Origin: Deltaproteobacteria bacterium
GTDB taxonomy: Bacteria > Desulfobacterota > Desulfobulbia > Desulfobulbales > Desulfocapsaceae
Direction: 5' to 3'
Assembly: GCA_002747805.1 (NCBI GenBank)
Contig: PDQP01000051.1
Coordinates: forward strand, 1-50,982
DNA length: 50,982 nucleotides
Both the position numbers and the translations under genes were made by a program. The notes below the pieces were generated by a model. It saw only the letters and a program-made list of their open reading frames with translations. It searched no databases and was not told the DNA's origin. Positions 8,872-16,448 of the stretch are shown here, one piece after another. Every line of letters begins with the position of its first letter. Positions within the stretch are counted from its first letter, which is position 1.

Positions 8872-9297
8872 ATGGCAAAGGTGCATATCAGCCCAAACCG
8901 GGCAACAGACAAGACCATAAAGAAAATAGACCGGAAACGGGAACAGGAAAGACGGAAGATGTTCCATCACGCTAGGGAACATGCCGCCCCCCTGGCCACC
9001 AAGCTGGTGCAAAGACTGGTTGAAAGAAAGATCATCGAGATTACCTCCATTACCAGCATTACTGAAGAAATGGAAAGCCAGCTGCGGCTTATGGCCGAGT
9101 TAGAGGAGTTTGATTTTCAAATGAAGGTGGCACCGATTAGAACCATCGTCCAGGATCCCAATCTGGTATCACTCTATCTCACCCAGTATCTTATTGAAGA
9201 TCTGATCAGCCACCCCAATATGGATGACGTTTTCGGCGAAGATCTTGATATATACCTGGCCGTTGACTCGGTAATGCGGGTTTTAAGGCCCCAATAA
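8872..9297 (+). CDS. conserved-looking protein of unknown function
   Basis: A 141-residue protein that I do not recognise. The start at 8872 follows AAGGGGG by 6 bases; the frame is open to 8800 without a better start. The first ~45 residues are very basic (repeated Lys/Arg, e.g. TIKKIDRKREQERRKMFHHARE). The remainder is an acidic, helical region with hydrophobic periodicity, ending DDVFGEDLDIYLAVDSVMRVLRP. There is no signal peptide or membrane segment. A soluble helical protein whose basic arm contacts nucleic acid or the ribosome is possible, but that is a guess. It ends 5 bases before the convergent rny. Confidence 0.7.
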   Translation: MAKVHISPNRATDKTIKKIDRKREQERRKMFHHAREHAAPLATKLVQRLVERKIIEITSITSITEEMESQLRLMAELEEFDFQMKVAPIRTIVQDPNLVSLYLTQYLIEDLISHPNMDDVFGEDLDIYLAVDSVMRVLRPQ

Positions 9298-9302
9298 CCA
9301 GA

Positions 9303-10859
9303 CTATCTTGCATACTCAACCGATCTGGTCTCCCGGATGACTGTAACCCTGATCTGGCCCGGGTAGGTTAGTTTTTCCTCGATTGATTTTGCGATGTCCT
9401 GGCTCATCAGCACAGCCTCACTATCCCCTATCTTGCTTGAATCCACGACTATTCTGAGATCGCGCCCGGCCTGAATGGCATATGATTTTTCCACTCCGTC
9501 AAAGGAGTCGGCAATAGCCTCCAAATCTTCCAGACGTCTGACATAGCTCTGCAGCATCTCCTTTCTGGCGCCGGGTCTTGCACCCGACAGGGCATCAGCA
9601 GACTGAACCAGCACATCCACCACCGACTTGGGCGGCTGTTCCTCATGATGGGCGCCGATGGCATAAACCACTTCCTTTGATTCACCGTATTTTCGGGCCA
9701 GATCACGGCCAATTATAGCATGGGAACCCTCAACCTCGTGATCAACCGCCTTGCCTATATCATGCAGTAATCCTGCTCTTTTGGCCGTTTTCACATCAAC
9801 CCCAAGCTCGGCGGCCATCACCCCGCATAAAAACGCCACCTCAAGGGAGTGGTGCAGGACATTCTGCCCATAACTGGTGCGGTATTTAAGCCGGCCAAGC
9901 AGCTTGATCAGCTCAACATGCACGCCGTGGGCCCCCACATCAAAGGTGGCCTGCTCGCCCTCCTCGCGCATCCCGACCTCAAGCTCTCTGGTTACCTTGG
10001 CAACCACCTCCTCTATCCGTCCGGGATGAATCCTGCCGTCACTTATCAGCTGCAGAAGGGCCAGCCTTGCCACCTCGCGGCGAACCGGATTAAAACCGGA
10101 CAGAATAACCGCTTCCGGCGTGTCATCTATGATAATGTCAATGCCGGTGGCCGCCTCGATGGCCCTGATATTCCTTCCCTCACGGCCAATAATCCGCCCT
10201 TTCATCTCATCATTCGGCAGCGGCACCATGGAGACGGTTCTATCGGCTACATAGTCCCCTGCATATTTGGAGATAGCCAGAGCCAGAATGTTCTTGGCCT
10301 TTCTGTCCGCCTCCATTTTCATTTCATTTTCGATGCGGACCAGCCTTTTACCGGCATCCATCCGGGCCTTGCTTTCGATGGAATCCATCAGCAGTTTTCT
10401 GGCCTCTTCCTCGGAAATACCAGCAATTCTGCTTAACTCATATCTCTGGCGGCCAAGCAGCTCTTCCGCCTCCCGGTCTTTTTTCTCAACGGCAGTTTCC
10501 TTTTGCAGAATCAGCTTTTCCAGCCTATCCAGTTCACCCTGCTTTTTTTCGGCGGCCTGAGCATCCCGTTTTACCTGTTCACGTTTCCTGTTTAGCTGCC
10601 GTTTTTCATCGCGAAGCTCATCCCGATCGGCCTTTAATTCCCGCTCGGCATTCTGTTTGACTAAAATAGCCTCTTCCTTGCTTTGCAGAAGGGCTTCCTT
10701 TTTTAGCTGTTCGGCTTCAACAATGGCATTTTCAATAATCTGCCTTTCCTGTTCCCTGATATGCTGATGACGGGATTCCGCCAGCATTTTTCTGACGAAA
10801 AAACCGGCAATTAGGCCTGCCAGCCCGCCCAAAAATAGATATATCAATGAATGCCCCAT
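9303..10859 (-). CDS. rny: ribonuclease Y
   Basis: Membrane-anchored endoribonuclease that starts mRNA decay. The start at 10859 follows GAGG by 6 bases and gives [22 protein letters not shown], a single N-terminal membrane helix. Residues ~25-190 are a long charged coiled coil. A KH domain follows ([27 protein letters not shown]), then an HD domain with the metal motif [12 protein letters not shown] and a distal AIGAHHEE. At 518 residues it is standard length. The open frame upstream to 10967 runs through a terminator hairpin and is not family-like. Position downstream of zapA and the 6S candidate is typical of Desulfobacterota (recalled, unchecked). Confidence 0.96.
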   Translation of the reverse strand: MGHSLIYLFLGGLAGLIAGFFVRKMLAESRHQHIREQERQIIENAIVEAEQLKKEALLQSKEEAILVKQNAERELKADRDELRDEKRQLNRKREQVKRDAQAAEKKQGELDRLEKLILQKETAVEKKDREAEELLGRQRYELSRIAGISEEEARKLLMDSIESKARMDAGKRLVRIENEMKMEADRKAKNILALAISKYAGDYVADRTVSMVPLPNDEMKGRIIGREGRNIRAIEAATGIDIIIDDTPEAVILSGFNPVRREVARLALLQLISDGRIHPGRIEEVVAKVTRELEVGMREEGEQATFDVGAHGVHVELIKLLGRLKYRTSYGQNVLHHSLEVAFLCGVMAAELGVDVKTAKRAGLLHDIGKAVDHEVEGSHAIIGRDLARKYGESKEVVYAIGAHHEEQPPKSVVDVLVQSADALSGARPGARKEMLQSYVRRLEDLEAIADSFDGVEKSYAIQAGRDLRIVVDSSKIGDSEAVLMSQDIAKSIEEKLTYPGQIRVTVIRETRSVEYAR

Positions 10860-10904
10860 ACCAAACCTCACCAGTCCATGTTGACTGCAGCAAGGGCATG
10901 ACGG

Positions 10905-10935
10905 AAAAAAACAGCAGGAATAGATCCTTCCTGCT
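10905..10935 (-). terminator. Rho-independent terminator upstream of rny
   Basis: On the minus strand an 8-bp perfect stem (AGCAGGAA / TTCCTGCT, 10913-10920 with 10928-10935) with a 7-base loop is followed by seven T (10905-10911). It lies 46 bases before the rny start, so it ends a short upstream transcript or attenuates rny. Confidence 0.8.
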
Positions 10936-11016
10936 TGAGGTAGAAAAAGTTCCAAGGAGACCGGCAAACCGCGGTCAGAATCCGAAAATTACAATCTGGC
11001 AGATAAAAATAAAGCC

Positions 11017-11046
11017 ATACTAAAACAGATATTTCATTTGCCGCAA
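11017..11046 (-). promoter_or_regulatory. promoter candidate for a short RNA or rny leader
   Basis: On the minus strand TTGCGG (11041-11046) and TAGTAT (11017-11022) are 18 bases apart. A transcript from here would reach the terminator at 10905 after about 105 bases. Pattern match only. Confidence 0.35.
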
Positions 11047-11280
11047 CTCAGATGACGGCCTCATAAAAATCAAAAACCAGACCTAATAATTTCAAAAAGT
11101 TACACATAGCAAAACCATCAGCCGACAAACCCCTTACAGGCCTGCCGCCGCACCTATATAATCAAGCCAAGCCTTGTGCCTGAAACCTTATACTCACCAA
11201 AATCCTGCCAGCCGAAACTGCAGCCAATACTTTCAGGTTCCAAAGAACCATATATAAAAAGGGCAAAGCCCGTATTCGCA
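11047..11280 (-). other. non-coding stretch between 6S candidate and rny leader
   Basis: No gene is supported here. On the minus strand there are two short hairpins just past the 6S candidate: GGGC-TTT-GCCC followed by five T (about 11255-11270), which may be the 6S terminator, and the palindrome GGTTCTTTGGAACC further on. An open frame from a TTG at 11462 crosses the region but overlaps the RNA structure and lacks a ribosome binding site. Confidence 0.4.
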
Positions 11281-11453
11281 AAAAGCCCCATGCTGCCGTG
11301 TTTATGGAATTTATAGAACCTATTTGCATAGGTGGGCAGTCCATAATACACTGGGAAAATCCCGCGAAGGTTTTCCTGACGCATCAGCGGGAGAGCCCTT
11401 AACAAGAGAGTTGGCCCAACAACGCCATAAATCACCAACAGCACAGGGAAATC
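11281..11453 (-). ncRNA. ssrS: 6S RNA candidate
   Basis: 6S RNA mimics an open promoter and sequesters sigma70 RNA polymerase. On the minus strand the 5' arm from 11448 (CCCTGTGCTGTTGGTG, then TTTATGG ending at 11425) pairs with the 3' arm 11286-11307 (CCATAAACACGGCAGCATGGGG) along about 22 base pairs, with two single-base bulges, closing a ~165-nt RNA. The conserved 6S-like UGUU(C/G)G in the 5' arm and CGGCA in the 3' arm are both present. Inside, TCCCGC...GCGGGA forms a terminal hairpin flanked by unpaired strands, as in the 6S central bubble. A run of five T follows the closing stem. Position between zapA and rny is the expected one. Confidence 0.72.
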
Positions 11454-11544
11454 AATAATCAATTAAAACTAGCAGGCAAGATGGCAGAAAGCAACCGAAA
11501 AAAAATATAACGCACACCCGCCATGCCTGCTGATAATAAAAGAT

Positions 11545-11838
11545 TTATAAATCGCCGCCTATCTCCTCGTTAATACGGCCAATTATGCCTTCTGTTTTTT
11601 TTTTGTACAAGTCAAATTCACCCTTAATTCTTAAATAATCCGAGGCAATATTCAAACAGGTCAACACCGCAACCCGGCTGGCCGGCAAAGCGCCGCTTTT
11701 TCTTCCACCGGAATTTTTTTCCAGCAGCTCTTTCACCAGCGACAGGACAGCCGCCATTTCCTCCTCGCTGGTCTCGGTATAGAGCCGATATTCCTGCCCA
11801 AGAAGAGAAAAACTGACCAAACGTTCCGCTTCAGCCAT
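11545..11838 (-). CDS. zapA: cell division protein ZapA
   Basis: Small Z-ring-associated protein that bundles FtsZ filaments at midcell. The 97-residue product has the family N-terminus (VSFSLLGQEYRLYTETSEEEMAAVLSLVKELLEK) and the C-terminal helix VAVLTCLNIASDYLRIKGEFDLYKKKTEGII. The order ZapB-like gene, zapA, 6S candidate, rny on one strand supports the call. It starts 18 bases after the upstream coiled-coil gene and should share its transcript. Confidence 0.88.
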   Translation of the reverse strand: MAEAERLVSFSLLGQEYRLYTETSEEEMAAVLSLVKELLEKNSGGRKSGALPASRVAVLTCLNIASDYLRIKGEFDLYKKKTEGIIGRINEEIGGDL

Positions 11839-11856
11839 ATTATCTGCTCTATCTGC

Positions 11857-12198
11857 CTACGAGGAAGCGGCAAAGGAACTTCCCTGACCGGATTCCTCCA
11901 GTTCTTCCTGCTCCTCATCCTCCGGCTTTTCGCGGTCATCATCAAGAGCGTTACTTTCTTCCCAATCCTGAATCTGCTGCAGGATATTATCAACCCGGTT
12001 GCTGAGACTGCCCCTTTCTGACTGCATCTGGCTGATTTCGCCATTCAATTTTTCTATGGTCTCTTCCTTCTGACGAAGATTTTGCTCCAGATCTTCCTTG
12101 ACGGCCCGCAAGGCACTATATTTTTCAAGTAGTTTTTGTACGGTTTCTTCCAGGCGGTCCATCTCATTTTCCCGATTCATTTCCTGCTCCTTTATCAT
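11857..12198 (-). CDS. coiled-coil protein, ZapB-like
   Basis: A 113-residue protein. Residues ~10-75 form one long coiled coil (MDRLEETVQKLLEKYSALRAVKEDLEQNLRQKEETIEKLNGEISQ...). The tail, ~85-113, is very acidic and disordered (DDDREKPEDEEQEELEESG). The start at 12198 follows GGAG by 7 bases. Adjacency to zapA suggests a division role like ZapB, which is a coiled coil of about 80 residues; the acidic tail is unlike E. coli ZapB, so the identity is tentative. Confidence 0.7.
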   Translation of the reverse strand: MIKEQEMNRENEMDRLEETVQKLLEKYSALRAVKEDLEQNLRQKEETIEKLNGEISQMQSERGSLSNRVDNILQQIQDWEESNALDDDREKPEDEEQEELEESGQGSSFAASS

Positions 12199-12439
12199 TA
12201 TATTCTCCAGTGATAACCTTTTATTTCGAAAAGTTAAGCAAATCAAAACCCAAGCAGCCAAGCATTGTAACCATGAGCAGGCTTTTTTTCATCCTAAAAC
12301 TTGATGGATTCGTAAAAATTCTGCTCCAAGGAATTTAGACCAGCATAATTTACTGAAATTACTGAAAATCATTATTTTCTAAAATAATTTCAGCTGACGC
12401 AGAGTTCACCGGCGAGTGAAACAAGTCCAGTGAAACTAA
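12199..12439. other. intergenic region with a 9-bp inverted repeat
   Basis: Divergent gap between the coiled-coil gene and the YefM/YoeB pair. CTGAAATTA (12353-12361) and TAATTTCAG (12385-12393) are a perfect inverted repeat around a 23-base AT-rich centre. No gene is seen. Confidence 0.4.
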
Positions 12440-12468
12440 TTGTTACGTTAGATGTTTTGTGGTACAAT
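12440..12468 (+). promoter_or_regulatory. promoter for the yefM-yoeB pair
   Basis: TTGTTA (12440-12445) and TACAAT (12463-12468) are 17 bases apart, 42 bases before the antitoxin start. Good match to a sigma70 promoter. Confidence 0.6.
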
Positions 12469-12509
12469 GGGGGAAGGATGTATTCTTAAAATAATATGGG
12501 GACACTTTT

Positions 12510-12761
12510 ATGGAAACTATTACATATACTTCTGCAAGAAACAACCTGGCAAAAACGATGGAAAGAGTGTGCGATACACACTCTCCCGTTATAATTACTC
12601 ACGAGCCTGATAATTCAGTCATTATGATATCACTTGAAGATTTTCAGGCTTTGGAAGAAACAGTATACCTTTTACGTAGCCCTGCAAATGCTTGTCGCTT
12701 ATTAGAATCAATTACCGAACTTAATACTGGTAAAGGTTTAGAAAAGAGGCTTGTTGAGTGA
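12510..12761 (+). CDS. yefM: YefM/Phd-family antitoxin
   Basis: An 83-residue antitoxin that binds and blocks the YoeB toxin and represses the operon. The Phd/YefM fold is clear: METITYTSARNNLAKTMERVCDTHSPVIITHEPDNSVIMISLEDFQALEETVYLLRSPANACRLLESI. The C-terminal part (LLESITELNTGKGLEKRLVE) should be the toxin-binding tail. Its stop overlaps the toxin start by 4 bases. Confidence 0.93.
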   Translation: METITYTSARNNLAKTMERVCDTHSPVIITHEPDNSVIMISLEDFQALEETVYLLRSPANACRLLESITELNTGKGLEKRLVE

Positions 12762-13012
12762 AACTCATATTTTCTGAAAATGCTTGGCAGGATTATTTAT
12801 ATTGGCAAAAGAGCGACAAAAAAATATTAAAACGGGTCAATTTTCTTATACGAGATATAAAGCGAACTCCATATGAGGGGATTGGTAAACCTGAGGCACT
12901 TAAACATGGATTATCGGGATTTTGGTCTCGCCGTATCAATAGTGAGCATCGTATAGTTTATAGGGTTGAAAGTGATTCAGTTTTTATTGCTCAAATACGA
13001 TATCATTATTGA
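12758..13012 (+). CDS. yoeB: YoeB/Txe-family mRNA interferase toxin
   Basis: An 84-residue ribosome-dependent endoribonuclease. It carries the complete family pattern: FSENAWQDYLYWQKSDKKILKRVNFLIRDIKRTPYEGIGKPEALKHGLSGFWSRRINSEHRIVYRV and a terminal RYHY. The catalytic Glu (GKPEAL), Arg (WSRRI), His (EHRIVY) and the terminal aromatic residue are all present, so it looks functional. It is coupled to yefM by a 4-base overlap. Confidence 0.95.
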   Translation: MKLIFSENAWQDYLYWQKSDKKILKRVNFLIRDIKRTPYEGIGKPEALKHGLSGFWSRRINSEHRIVYRVESDSVFIAQIRYHY

Positions 13013-13244
13013 TTTTCTGATAAAGTAAGTTACAACGGGTGAAATTGCCAAAAACTATCCATACTCTCTTTAACTCCTTAAATTATCCGAAGATCAATTA
13101 TAGTCAAGCTGCAAGGTTTTGAAAAGAATAGTGTAAAAATCTTGCAGATTAAGAACTAAAATGTTGAAAAATAGAGTATTTACCTCTCTTTTTATGAAAA
13201 ATTGGTGGTAGCTATGCTGTAGTAACATAACAGGCCGATTATTT

Positions 13245-13685
13245 TCATAAGTCATAAAGACATGGATGAGCAGCACAGTCATCAAAGACCAGCGGCAGAA
13301 AGTACCTGTCTCCCACATCGGCAGGCTTTCCAGTTCGGTCAGCTTTCTCCACTCAAGCGTTCCCTCCTCATTTTGGGTTTTGGGAATGCCTGAAAATTTA
13401 TCAATGCGGAAAATAAAACCAAACCAGTTTTCACCACCATTCCCAAAACCTGTCCAGTTAATGGTTCCTCTAAGCCTTACCTCCTCACAGATAATCCCTG
13501 CTTCCTCGTATATTTCCCGGCAGATGCAGATATAAATATCCTCGCCCGGCTCCATCTTGCCGCCAAGCCCGTTATACTTGCCAAAATGCTGGGCAATCTT
13601 TCTTTTATTGCGATGAACAAGCAAGGTTTTACTGCCGTCTGACAGCATCAAAAAAACCAAGGGCGGCCAAAATTGGGCTATACAT
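13245..13685 (-). pseudogene. NUDIX hydrolase with two frameshifts
   Basis: Nucleotide-diphosphate hydrolase family (8-oxo-dGTP/MutT-like). The central frame has a good Nudix box, GGKMEPGEDIYICICREIYEEAGI. The proper start lies one frame away: ATG at 13685 after GGAG, reading MYSPILAALGF. It joins the Nudix frame only if the run of seven T at 13650-13656 (minus strand) loses one. The proper end is likewise in another frame: GDRYFLPLVFDDCAAHPCLYDL with a stop at 13245, which needs one extra G near the TGGGAGACAGG at about 13312-13318. Repaired, the protein would be 146 residues, the expected size. Both lesions fall in or next to homopolymers, so sequencing error, recent decay or slippage are all possible. 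Confidence 0.8.
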
Positions 13686-13738
13686 TTTTACTCCATATGC
13701 TATAAGAAAACCTGACCTTAACCATCATAGCAGAAAAT

Positions 13739-15187
13739 ATGAAAATTACCCCCAACCAAAACACCTCAGTTTCTGGTGATATTATCCCCCAAAAACGGCT
13801 GATTACCGGCTGCTGCCGCATCCTATCCATCACGGCAGTCCTGTATTTGCTGCTTACCGCCGCCTCTAGTGCAAACCCTCAACTGTTTCCGGTTTATCCG
13901 GTAATCCGTAATAATGTTCTTTTCTGGGAAAAAATATATTCATATTATTCCATCAATACTGCCGTAATACATGACAAAACCAACCCCCAAATTATTTACT
14001 CTGCCGTCTCCCTGCTGGACAGCAGACACAAGTACGCAAAGGCATACAACCAGAAAAAAATCAAGCTGGTGAAAAACAGATACCGCAGAATCCTGATAAA
14101 ATTATCCCAGGGCAAAGCGGGGGTCAAGCAGCTAACCAGAGTCAAAAATCTTTTTCCGCCCAATACCGCTCCGCAAACCTTCAAAAAAGCGGCAGACAAT
14201 ATCAGGGATCAACGCGGCCTAAAGGAAAATTTTATCCAGGGCGTGGTAAGGTCTGGAGCATATATAACTGAAATAAAAAGCATTTTTAATATCTACGGCC
14301 TGCCTGCCGAGCTTGCCTACCTGCCCCATGTGGAATCATCATTTAATGTCAATGCCCTTAGCAAATACGGTGCCTCGGGCATCTGGCAGTTCACCCGAGA
14401 GACCGGCAAACAGTATATGCAGATTAACCAGGCGGTGGATGAGCGGCGGGATCCGATTGTCGCCGCCCGGGCCGCAGCCAGACTGCTAAGAGACAACTAT
14501 AACCGCCTGCATAGCTGGCCTCTGGCGATAACCGCCTATAATTATGGTTTATCAGGCATGTTACGGGCCAAAAATGACCAAGGCTCGTATGAAAAAATAT
14601 TTTCTTCCTACCATGAAGGATATTTCAAGTTCGCCTCCCGCAATTTTTATTCTGAATTTCTGGCCGCCGTCAAGGTGGCTAAAAAGCTGGAGAAATCCCA
14701 AAAACTAAAACTTGCCAAACCAATAAAAACCAGATCATTCAGACTGCCCGATTATGCCTCCATGCCAGCACTTTGCCGCTATTTAAGGCTTAGTCAGGAA
14801 CAGATAAAAAAACTAAACCCGGCCCTGCTCCCTCCGGTGTTTACCGGCAAAAGCTATGTGCCGAAGAACTACCTGCTCCATCTGCCGAAAAGCATCAGCC
14901 TGCAAACCCTGCAGCATATACCGGCAAGTGTCTATCACTCCGGGCAGAAAGCAAGCCCTTACCGAGTGAAAAAAGGTGATAACCTTACCAGCATCGCCCG
15001 TAAATATGGGGTTTCCATAAATTCGCTCATCCGGCTGAACCGGCTGGGCAAAAATACCGGCATCAAGGCAGGTCAAATCCTTAAAATACCGATAAAAGGC
15101 AAGAAAAAAGCATCCAGACCAAAGATTATCAGGGATGCAAATTACAAGGTAAAAAAACGGCCCGGTAAAGGCGGGTCAAACCCGTAA
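13739..15187 (+). CDS. mltD: lytic murein transglycosylase with LysM (MltD-like)
   Basis: Cleaves peptidoglycan glycan strands between MurNAc and GlcNAc in the periplasm. A hydrophobic N-terminal segment at residues ~28-45 (ILSITAVLYLLLTAASSA) acts as signal. The SLT domain is at ~175-300, with the catalytic Glu in YLPHVESSFN, the motif GASGIWQF, and ITAYNYG. One LysM repeat follows (~410-455: YRVKKGDNLTSIARKYGVSINSLIRLNRLG...GQILKIP), then a basic tail. MltD usually carries more LysM repeats; this one has a single clear copy. It opens the run that continues to 19969. Confidence 0.9.
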   Translation: MKITPNQNTSVSGDIIPQKRLITGCCRILSITAVLYLLLTAASSANPQLFPVYPVIRNNVLFWEKIYSYYSINTAVIHDKTNPQIIYSAVSLLDSRHKYAKAYNQKKIKLVKNRYRRILIKLSQGKAGVKQLTRVKNLFPPNTAPQTFKKAADNIRDQRGLKENFIQGVVRSGAYITEIKSIFNIYGLPAELAYLPHVESSFNVNALSKYGASGIWQFTRETGKQYMQINQAVDERRDPIVAARAAARLLRDNYNRLHSWPLAITAYNYGLSGMLRAKNDQGSYEKIFSSYHEGYFKFASRNFYSEFLAAVKVAKKLEKSQKLKLAKPIKTRSFRLPDYASMPALCRYLRLSQEQIKKLNPALLPPVFTGKSYVPKNYLLHLPKSISLQTLQHIPASVYHSGQKASPYRVKKGDNLTSIARKYGVSINSLIRLNRLGKNTGIKAGQILKIPIKGKKKASRPKIIRDANYKVKKRPGKGGSNP

Positions 15188-15207
15188 AATCAACCGGAGA
15201 GAAAAAC

Positions 15208-15567
15208 ATGGACATTACCAACGAGATAAAAAAGCTGAAGGAAAAGCCGGGATTTAAGGATCATGTCGGCATGATTCTAACCCATAACGGCGTAGTCAGA
15301 AACTGGTCCAGGAAAGACAGGTCTGCCGTGCAGCAGCTGCAAGTAACCCCAGATTATGAAATAATCGAGGAAATACGGCAGAAATTCATGCAGTCCGAGG
15401 GTATTTTTGATATTATCATCGAGGCCCGTTCGGGAACCTTTGAGACGGGTGATGATCTGCTGTTTATCATTGTGGCCGGAGATCTGAGAGAGCATATAAA
15501 ACCGGTTATGTCAGACCTGCTGGACGAAATAAAATCCAGGGCCGTGACCAAAAAGGAAATATTGTAA
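15208..15567 (+). CDS. MoaE-like protein
   Basis: MoaE is the large subunit of molybdopterin synthase. This 119-residue product has the MoaE layout: the N-terminal HVGMILTHNGVVRNWSRKDRS (cf. G..V.F.G.VR), then DIIIEARSGTFETGDDLLFIIVAGDLREHIKPVMSDLLDEIKSRAVTKKEI, which parallels the conserved region ending in WKKE. The substrate lysines are less well conserved, and the partner MoaD is absent here. It may be a divergent MoaE or a paralogue with another role. A GGAGAG ribosome binding site precedes the ATG. Confidence 0.7.
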   Translation: MDITNEIKKLKEKPGFKDHVGMILTHNGVVRNWSRKDRSAVQQLQVTPDYEIIEEIRQKFMQSEGIFDIIIEARSGTFETGDDLLFIIVAGDLREHIKPVMSDLLDEIKSRAVTKKEIL

Positions 15568-15589
15568 CCAAATCTGCGGAGCAACAAAA

Positions 15590-16429
15590 ATGAAGACCGC
15601 CAGAGAATTTATCGACAAGTTTCATAATACCAGAACCCTGCCCAATGTGGTCAGTGAGCTGTCAAGGCTGATGTCGGATCCAAACTCCACCGCCGAGGAC
15701 TTTGAAGACGTGATGAAAATGGATCCCACCCTGGTTGCCAAGCTGCTGCAAATGGTCAACAGCCCGTTTTACGGTTTGTCTCAAGAGGTTAGATCAATCA
15801 GCCGGGCCATTGTCTTTGTCGGCATGAAAAACCTGCACAGCCTGGCTGTAACCGATGCCCTGAAAAATCTTTTCAAGGACAGCGGCGACGGCAGCTCATT
15901 TTCCAGAAAAAGGCTGTGGTTTCATAGTGCTGCAGTCAGTATCTGTGCCAAGATGCTGGCCGAGAGAATCTTTGCCGTCAATGGTGAAGATGCCTGTTTA
16001 TGCGGGATACTGCACGATTTTGGCATCATTGTCGAAGAGCAGATTGATCATGAAAATTTTATAAAAGCCTGCAATGAATGCAGACCGGATGGCTCCCTGA
16101 CCGAGACCGAAGCACAATATCTTGGCACCAATCATTGCAAAATCGGCTACCTGCTGGCCCAGGATTGGCATATGCAGCCGGAGCTGCAAAAGGCCATCCT
16201 TAATCACCATAATTATCAGGATGAGGTTGATCCTTCCAGCCTGAGAGGAATACTACAAATATCTGAATATATTATCAATAAAATGAAATACACTGTTTTA
16301 GAAAATACCATTCCGGCCATACCGGCATCGCTGGCCGCCCATATGGAAGAAAATATTGATGAATACAAAATTCTTATCGATGATCTGCCCAAGGAAATAG
16401 AAAAAGCCAAGGTGATCTACGAAAACTGA
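15590..16429 (+). CDS. HDOD-domain signalling protein
   Basis: A 279-residue HDOD protein, a catalytically inactive relative of HD phosphohydrolases used in signal transduction. The typical opening is [47 protein letters not shown], followed by [22 protein letters not shown] and [15 protein letters not shown]. The partial HD motif (HDFG) and the later [10 protein letters not shown] retain some metal-type residues. It sits 19 bases before a hybrid kinase and 22 bases after the MoaE-like gene, so a shared transcript and pathway with the kinase are likely. Confidence 0.88.
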   Translation: MKTAREFIDKFHNTRTLPNVVSELSRLMSDPNSTAEDFEDVMKMDPTLVAKLLQMVNSPFYGLSQEVRSISRAIVFVGMKNLHSLAVTDALKNLFKDSGDGSSFSRKRLWFHSAAVSICAKMLAERIFAVNGEDACLCGILHDFGIIVEEQIDHENFIKACNECRPDGSLTETEAQYLGTNHCKIGYLLAQDWHMQPELQKAILNHHNYQDEVDPSSLRGILQISEYIINKMKYTVLENTIPAIPASLAAHMEENIDEYKILIDDLPKEIEKAKVIYEN

Positions 16430-16448
16430 TAATCCCGGGGGCTTTTAT

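Noticed and set aside
11154..11462. 102-codon open frame (minus strand) between zapA and rny
   Set aside because: It starts with TTG, lacks a ribosome binding site, has no recognised domain and overlaps the 6S-like structure.
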